Source: Cycloclasticus sp.
GTDB taxonomy: Bacteria; Pseudomonadota; Gammaproteobacteria; Methylococcales; Cycloclasticaceae
DNA length: 11,164 nucleotides
Direction: 5' to 3'
NCBI GenBank assembly: GCA_018066825.1
Contig: JAGPVU010000146.1
Span: forward strand, 1-11,164
Made by a program: the position numbers and the translations under genes. Positions within the stretch are counted from its first letter, which is position 1. The number at the start of each line of letters is the position of its first letter. Below are positions 6,922 through 11,164 of this stretch, in pieces. Below the pieces are notes generated by a model. The model was not told the DNA's origin. It ran no database searches and worked only from the letters and a program-made list of their open reading frames with translations.

Positions 6922-9900
6922 TTACATATTCCGGCGGTACTGCCCCCCTACTTCAAAAAAGGTATCGGTAATTTGGCCCAATGTACAGTAACGTGAAGCG
7001 TCCATTAACACCTCAAACACGTTGACGTCTTGCTGAACCGCATCTCGTAGGGCTGCTTGCATGTTAACCGCCTGTTCTTTGTTTTGGTTCTGAACGGCCT
7101 GCAAACGGCTTAACTGGCTTTGCTTTTCCTCTTCAGTTGAACGCGCCAGTTCAATGGTCATTGGAACGTCACCACTTTTAGGGTTTTCAAACGTATTTAC
7201 ACCAATAATCGGTAACTCGCCGCTGTGTTTAAGCATTTCGTAATGCATCGATTCATCTTGAATTTTACCGCGCTGATAACCCGTTTCCATCGCACCTAAT
7301 ACACCACCTCGTTCTGAAATACGCTCGAATTCACGCAGTACGGCTTCTTCAACTAAATCAGTCAATTCATCAATAATAAACGAGCCTTGTAAGGCATTTT
7401 CATTTTTCGCCAGACCATATTCCTTGTTGATAATTAGTTGGATCGCCATAGCGCGGCGTACCGATTCTTCGGTTGGCGTGGTTACCGCTTCATCATAGGC
7501 ATTAGTATGCAGGCTGTTACAGTTATCATTAATCGCGATCAGTGCCTGCAAGGTAGTACGAATATCATTAAAGTCCATCTCTTGTGCGTGCAAGGAACGA
7601 CCAGAGGTTTGGATATGGTACTTAAGTTTTTGACCACGCTCCTTAGCACCATATTTAAATCGCATGGCAACGGCCCAAATACGACGCGCTACGCGTCCCA
7701 TTACTGTGTACTCGGGGTCCATGCCATTAGAGAAAAAGAATGATAAATTGGCCGCAAAATCGTCAATTTTCATCCCACGTGACAAATAGGTTTCGACGTA
7801 AGTAAAGCCGTTAGATAGGGTAAAAGCTAATTGCGATATCGGGTTCGCGCCAGCTTCTGCAATGTGATAGCCAGAAATAGACACCGAATAGAAGTTTTGT
7901 ACTTGTTTTTGCACAAAATATTCTTGAATATCGCCCATCATTTTTAAACTGAATTCGGTCGAGAAAATACAGGTATTTTGGCCTTGATCTTCTTTTAGAA
8001 TATCGGCCTGAACGGTGCCGCGTACGTTGGCCAAAGCCCAATCTTTAAGCTTAGTTCGTTCCGCCTCATTCGGTTCTTTACCGTGTTCTATCTTAAACTT
8101 ATCGTACTGCTGATCGATTGCTGTGTTTAAGAAAAAAGCTAATATGGTTGGTGCTGGGCCATTGATGGTGAGGGATACAGACGTTGTCGGTGCGCATAAA
8201 TCAAAACCATCAAACAACACTTTCATATCATCTAGACTGGCGATAGAAACACCTGAATTGCCGACTTTACCGTATATGTCTGGCCTTACGCCCGGATCAT
8301 TGCCGTACAGGGTCACCGAGTCAAACGCAGTGGACAAACGAGTAGCATCGCTGTTTTTAGATAGGTATTTAAAACGGCGGTTAGTTCTAAATGGGTCGCC
8401 CTCACCGGCGAACATTCGTGCAGGGTCTTCACCTTCACGTTTAAAGCCAAATACACCCGCGGTGAAGGGGAAACTACCCGGTACGTTTTCTTTTAATAAA
8501 AAACGCAATTGTTCGCCATTATCTGAAAAATCTGGGGTCGACACCTTAGGGATACGTGTGCCTGATAAAGAATAGGTCGCGATTGTATTGCTAATAGCCT
8601 TGCCACGTACTTGATGCGTATAAGTGTCTTTACTGTAGGCCTCTCTAAGGTCCTGCCAAGCATCTAACAGTTTTTTACAGCGTGGGTCTAGGCGTTCTTC
8701 ACGTTTATCGATCTGTTGTTTAAACGCTGCGTTTAAGTCACCACTTTCACCCAACATTCGCTGCGCTTCAATCAACTGTTGGCGTTCTCTTGCCAACACC
8801 ACTTGTTGTTTGACGGTTGTGTGATAATCGCGCACCGTTTCGGCTATTTCTGCCAAATAACGTTGCCGTTCTGCAGCGATAATTGAGGTTCTTGTCGTAG
8901 ATTGCTTACTGGCTACTTTGTCAAAAAAATCACCTTGCCAACAATTTAGCTGTTTTGCTGCAAACGTGCTCAATACCCCTTGATACAAGGCGGTTACCCC
9001 ATCGTCGTTAAACTTAGACGCGATGGTGCCATAGACAGGCAAATCTTCAGCAGCTGTAGTGAATAGCTCGTGATTGCGTTGGTATTGTTTTCTAACATCG
9101 CGGTGCGCGTCTTCACTGCCTTTACGGTCAAATTTATTGATGACCACCAAGTCGGCAAAATCCAACATATCAATTTTTTCTAATTGACTGGCAGCGCCAA
9201 ACTCAGGTGTCATCACGTACATAGACGTATTGACGTAAGGCACGATACCCGCATCGCCTTGCCCGATACCCGGCGTTTCGACGATAATTAAATCAAATTC
9301 GGCCACCTTGCAAGCGTTAATGATATTAGGAAGCGCTTCAGGTACTTCACCTTTAGTATCGCGGGTGGCAATCGAGCGAAAATAAATATTCGGGTGGTTA
9401 ATCGCGTTCATGCGGATGCGATCGCCTAGTAGTGCACCGCCTGTTTTACGTTTGGTTGGGTCGATCGCAATGATGGCGATTTTTAAGTGTTCCAGCTCAA
9501 GATTGAAGCGCCGGATCAGCTCATCTGTTAATGATGACTTACCAGCGCCACCGGTACCGGTAATGCCCAGCACGGGCGTTTTTTCGTACGCAGCCGCTTG
9601 TTTTTTTAATGCGGCCACTTCCTCATTAGCTAAACCATCTTCATCTAACGCCGTAATCAAACGAGCCAAATTTACATAACCGTTATCGGTCAATGCATCG
9701 AGTTTTTTTGGCACAGACAATTTGGTTAAATCGTAATCCGCAGTCTCGATCATTTGATTAATGATGCCTTGCAACTGCATGGATTGACCGTCTTCTGGAC
9801 TGAAAATATGCGATACACCATAGGCGTGCAATTCGGCAATTTCTTCCGCTACGATTACCCCGCCACCGCCACCAAAAACTTTAATGTGCGAGGCACCTTT

Positions 9901-10197
9901 TTCGTTTAGTAGGTCGATCATGTATTTAAAATATTCGACATGCCCTCCTTGATAAGAGCTGATCGCGATACCGTGAGCGTCCTCTTGAATGGCTGCGTCT
10001 ACCACTTCCTGCACCGAGCGGTTGTGCCCTAAGTGAATGACTTCGGCGCCAGTCGATTGTAAAATTCGACGCATGATATTAATAGCGGCATCGTGACCAT
10101 CAAATAAACTAGCGGCCGTTACAAACCTAACGTGGTTGGTAGCGGCATATTTTTTTATCTTCGATGGGTCTATCATTGTTTTAGCAGCTGCTGACAT
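6922..10197 (-). CDS. icmF: Fused isobutyryl-CoA mutase with MeaI-type GTPase chaperone (IcmF)
   Basis: Adenosylcobalamin-dependent radical enzyme that interconverts isobutyryl-CoA and n-butyryl-CoA, with its own G-protein chaperone fused in. Its 1091 residues match the family. Order: B12-binding domain about 22-150, with DGHDAA (cobalt ligand H35), SSYQGGH and GGGGGVI; GTPase about 205-420, with P-loop GTGGAGKS (214-221), ETPGIGQGD and NKFD (354-357); a linker about 430-530; then the substrate-binding TIM barrel to the end, with SGYH (H778). Residues that separate substrates favour the isobutyryl type: the methylmalonyl-CoA mutase Tyr of IRQY is Phe (F583, in AGVF), and the Arg of VRNT is Gln (Q740, in GQNT). 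Some IcmF proteins also isomerise isovaleryl/pivalyl-CoA, so that side activity is possible. The start has AGGAG 5 nt upstream, overlapping the stop codon of the preceding acyl-CoA synthetase gene (8-nt gap), so the two form an operon. This is unrelated to type VI secretion IcmF/TssM. The soluble enzyme acts in the cytoplasm. Confidence 0.95.
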   Translation of the reverse strand: MSAAAKTMIDPSKIKKYAATNHVRFVTAASLFDGHDAAINIMRRILQSTGAEVIHLGHNRSVQEVVDAAIQEDAHGIAISSYQGGHVEYFKYMIDLLNEKGASHIKVFGGGGGVIVAEEIAELHAYGVSHIFSPEDGQSMQLQGIINQMIETADYDLTKLSVPKKLDALTDNGYVNLARLITALDEDGLANEEVAALKKQAAAYEKTPVLGITGTGGAGKSSLTDELIRRFNLELEHLKIAIIAIDPTKRKTGGALLGDRIRMNAINHPNIYFRSIATRDTKGEVPEALPNIINACKVAEFDLIIVETPGIGQGDAGIVPYVNTSMYVMTPEFGAASQLEKIDMLDFADLVVINKFDRKGSEDAHRDVRKQYQRNHELFTTAAEDLPVYGTIASKFNDDGVTALYQGVLSTFAAKQLNCWQGDFFDKVASKQSTTRTSIIAAERQRYLAEIAETVRDYHTTVKQQVVLARERQQLIEAQRMLGESGDLNAAFKQQIDKREERLDPRCKKLLDAWQDLREAYSKDTYTHQVRGKAISNTIATYSLSGTRIPKVSTPDFSDNGEQLRFLLKENVPGSFPFTAGVFGFKREGEDPARMFAGEGDPFRTNRRFKYLSKNSDATRLSTAFDSVTLYGNDPGVRPDIYGKVGNSGVSIASLDDMKVLFDGFDLCAPTTSVSLTINGPAPTILAFFLNTAIDQQYDKFKIEHGKEPNEAERTKLKDWALANVRGTVQADILKEDQGQNTCIFSTEFSLKMMGDIQEYFVQKQVQNFYSVSISGYHIAEAGANPISQLAFTLSNGFTYVETYLSRGMKIDDFAANLSFFFSNGMDPEYTVMGRVARRIWAVAMRFKYGAKERGQKLKYHIQTSGRSLHAQEMDFNDIRTTLQALIAINDNCNSLHTNAYDEAVTTPTEESVRRAMAIQLIINKEYGLAKNENALQGSFIIDELTDLVEEAVLREFERISERGGVLGAMETGYQRGKIQDESMHYEMLKHSGELPIIGVNTFENPKSGDVPMTIELARSTEEEKQSQLSRLQAVQNQNKEQAVNMQAALRDAVQQDVNVFEVLMDASRYCTLGQITDTFFEVGGQYRRNM

Positions 10198-10202
10198 GTT
10201 TT

Positions 10203-10208
10203 CTCCTA
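10203..10208 (-). promoter_or_regulatory. icmF ribosome binding site overlapping upstream stop codon
   Basis: TAGGAG on the minus strand: the TAG is the stop codon of the acyl-CoA synthetase gene, and AGGAG is a strong Shine-Dalgarno 5 nt before the icmF ATG at 10197. Ribosomes finishing the first gene are placed directly at the second, which predicts translational coupling and matched production of the two enzymes. Confidence 0.75.
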
Positions 10209-11164
10209 GCTATTCTGTCTTAATTCAACACGTCTAATTTTGCCGGAAATTGTTTTTGGCAACGATTCTACGTATTCGATTTCACGCGGGTATTTATACG
10301 GCGCCGTGTGATGTTTCATAAAGGTTTGAATCTCAAGCGTTAAGGCATCACTGGCTTGATAGCCCGCCGCTAAAATAATAAACGCCTTAACAATCTCACC
10401 GCGCATCTCATCAGGTTTACCTATTGCTGCGGATTCAAGTACGGCGGGATGTTCAAGTAATGAACTTTCAACTTCAAATGGGCTTATTCGATACCCTGAT
10501 GAAGTAATAATGTCGTCTGACCGGCCCACAAACCAAAAATACCCGTCAGCATCTACCGTTCCATTATCACCGGTAAGGTACCAGCCATTTTTAAAACAGT
10601 TGTCGGTGGCTTGTTGGTCTTCCCAATAGCCTGGGAACATGCCCGGTTGTAGAGGATCGGTAATACGAATAGCAATGTGACCGATGGTATCCACCTCGGC
10701 GATCCGCCCTACCTCGTCAACAATTTGGACATCTACGCCTGGCACAGGTTTACCCATAGACCCTGGTTTAACAGGCATACAGGGGTAATTAGCGACAATG
10801 TTGATGGTCTCAGTTTGCCCGTAACCGTCGTAAATATTGGCGCCGGTGGCCTGCTTCCAAACTTTGATTACTTCTGGATTTAACGGTTCGCCAGCACCAA
10901 TAGCGTGACGAATTGAGCTTAAATTATATTGCGATAAGTCCATTTGGGCGAACACACGGTATACCGTGGGTGGCGCACAAAAAGTTGTAACACCCAGCTG
11001 CGCAATCAGCTTAAGGTGTAGTTCGGCGTCAAACCCCGTACCATTAAACAACACCATCGCCGCACCCATTTGCCACGGTGCATACAACATACCCCAAGCT
11101 GCTTTAGCCCAGCCCGTATCGGATAAAGTCCAATGTATATCGTTTTCTTGCAAGTCCATCCAGT
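10206..11164 (-). CDS. AMP-forming short/medium-chain acyl-CoA synthetase (N-terminus beyond window)
   Basis: This enzyme activates a carboxylic acid to its acyl-CoA thioester through an acyl-AMP intermediate (ANL superfamily). The frame is open to the right edge (Trp precedes the Met at 11159), so only the C-terminal 318 residues are seen and the ATP-binding P-loop lies off the window. Visible motifs: HWTLSDTGWAKAAWG and TTFCAPPTVYR, typical of medium-chain (ACSM-like) acyl-CoA synthetases; YGQTET (the A5 motif); GWYLTGDNGTVDADGYFWF; GRSDDIITSSGYRISPFEVE (A8 hinge); and the C-terminal PKTISGKIRR, whose SGK lysine (codon at 10239-10241) is the adenylation lysine. It is the first visible gene of an operon with icmF, so a substrate such as butyrate, isobutyrate or another short branched acid fits the context, but the acyl chain cannot be read from the sequence. 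Acetyl- or propionyl-CoA synthetase is less likely because the motifs are ACSM-like. Confidence 0.9.
   Translation of the reverse strand, partial: WMDLQENDIHWTLSDTGWAKAAWGMLYAPWQMGAAMVLFNGTGFDAELHLKLIAQLGVTTFCAPPTVYRVFAQMDLSQYNLSSIRHAIGAGEPLNPEVIKVWKQATGANIYDGYGQTETINIVANYPCMPVKPGSMGKPVPGVDVQIVDEVGRIAEVDTIGHIAIRITDPLQPGMFPGYWEDQQATDNCFKNGWYLTGDNGTVDADGYFWFVGRSDDIITSSGYRISPFEVESSLLEHPAVLESAAIGKPDEMRGEIVKAFIILAAGYQASDALTLEIQTFMKHHTAPYKYPREIEYVESLPKTISGKIRRVELRQNS

Noticed and set aside
8123..8575. 150-codon open frame on the plus strand inside icmF
   Set aside because: Antisense to the conserved mutase domain, with no family-like features; a shadow of the real gene.
6922..10197. Type VI secretion protein IcmF/TssM
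   Set aside because: Shares only the name; B12-binding, GTPase and mutase domains are clear, and no secretion genes are present.

Overview
The window looks like chromosomal DNA of a motile, probably marine, Gammaproteobacterium. The evidence is a TonB-dependent receptor, a BarA/GacS-type hybrid kinase, a FliK-like flagellar protein with a sigma-54-type promoter, and moderate GC content with no sign of a mobile element. The order or genus cannot be fixed from sequence alone. The window is densely coding: six protein genes, the two outer ones cut by the window edges, no gene-free stretch over 300 bases, and no RNA gene, CRISPR array or insertion sequence seen.

Left part (about 1-5397, + strand): three tightly packed genes. 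They are a TonB-dependent outer-membrane receptor (5' end off the window), a periplasmic substrate-binding protein of the ABC_sub_bind type with no ABC permease or ATPase beside it, and a membrane-bound hybrid histidine kinase (two TM segments, HAMP, HisKA, HATPase, REC, HPt). The gaps are 22 nt and then a 17-nt overlap, so they are very likely co-transcribed. The layout suggests a surface-to-cytoplasm sensing unit: the receptor imports a ligand, the binding protein captures it, and the kinase reads the result. No final response regulator is present. This is the most interesting part of the window.

Middle (5442-6921, - strand): a solitary fliK-like gene (hook-length control), convergent with the kinase gene. 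Its upstream gap holds a near-perfect sigma-54 (-24/-12) promoter about 40 nt before the start codon, plus a short palindrome centred near -86. This links the gene to flagellar-type RpoN control although no other flagellar gene is nearby.

Right part (6922-11164, - strand): a two-gene operon. A short/medium-chain acyl-CoA synthetase (N-terminus off the window) is followed after 8 nt by a fused B12-dependent acyl-CoA mutase/GTPase (IcmF). Active-site residues point to isobutyryl-CoA/n-butyryl-CoA isomerisation rather than methylmalonyl-CoA. Together they could activate a free short or branched acid and rearrange its carbon skeleton for beta-oxidation.
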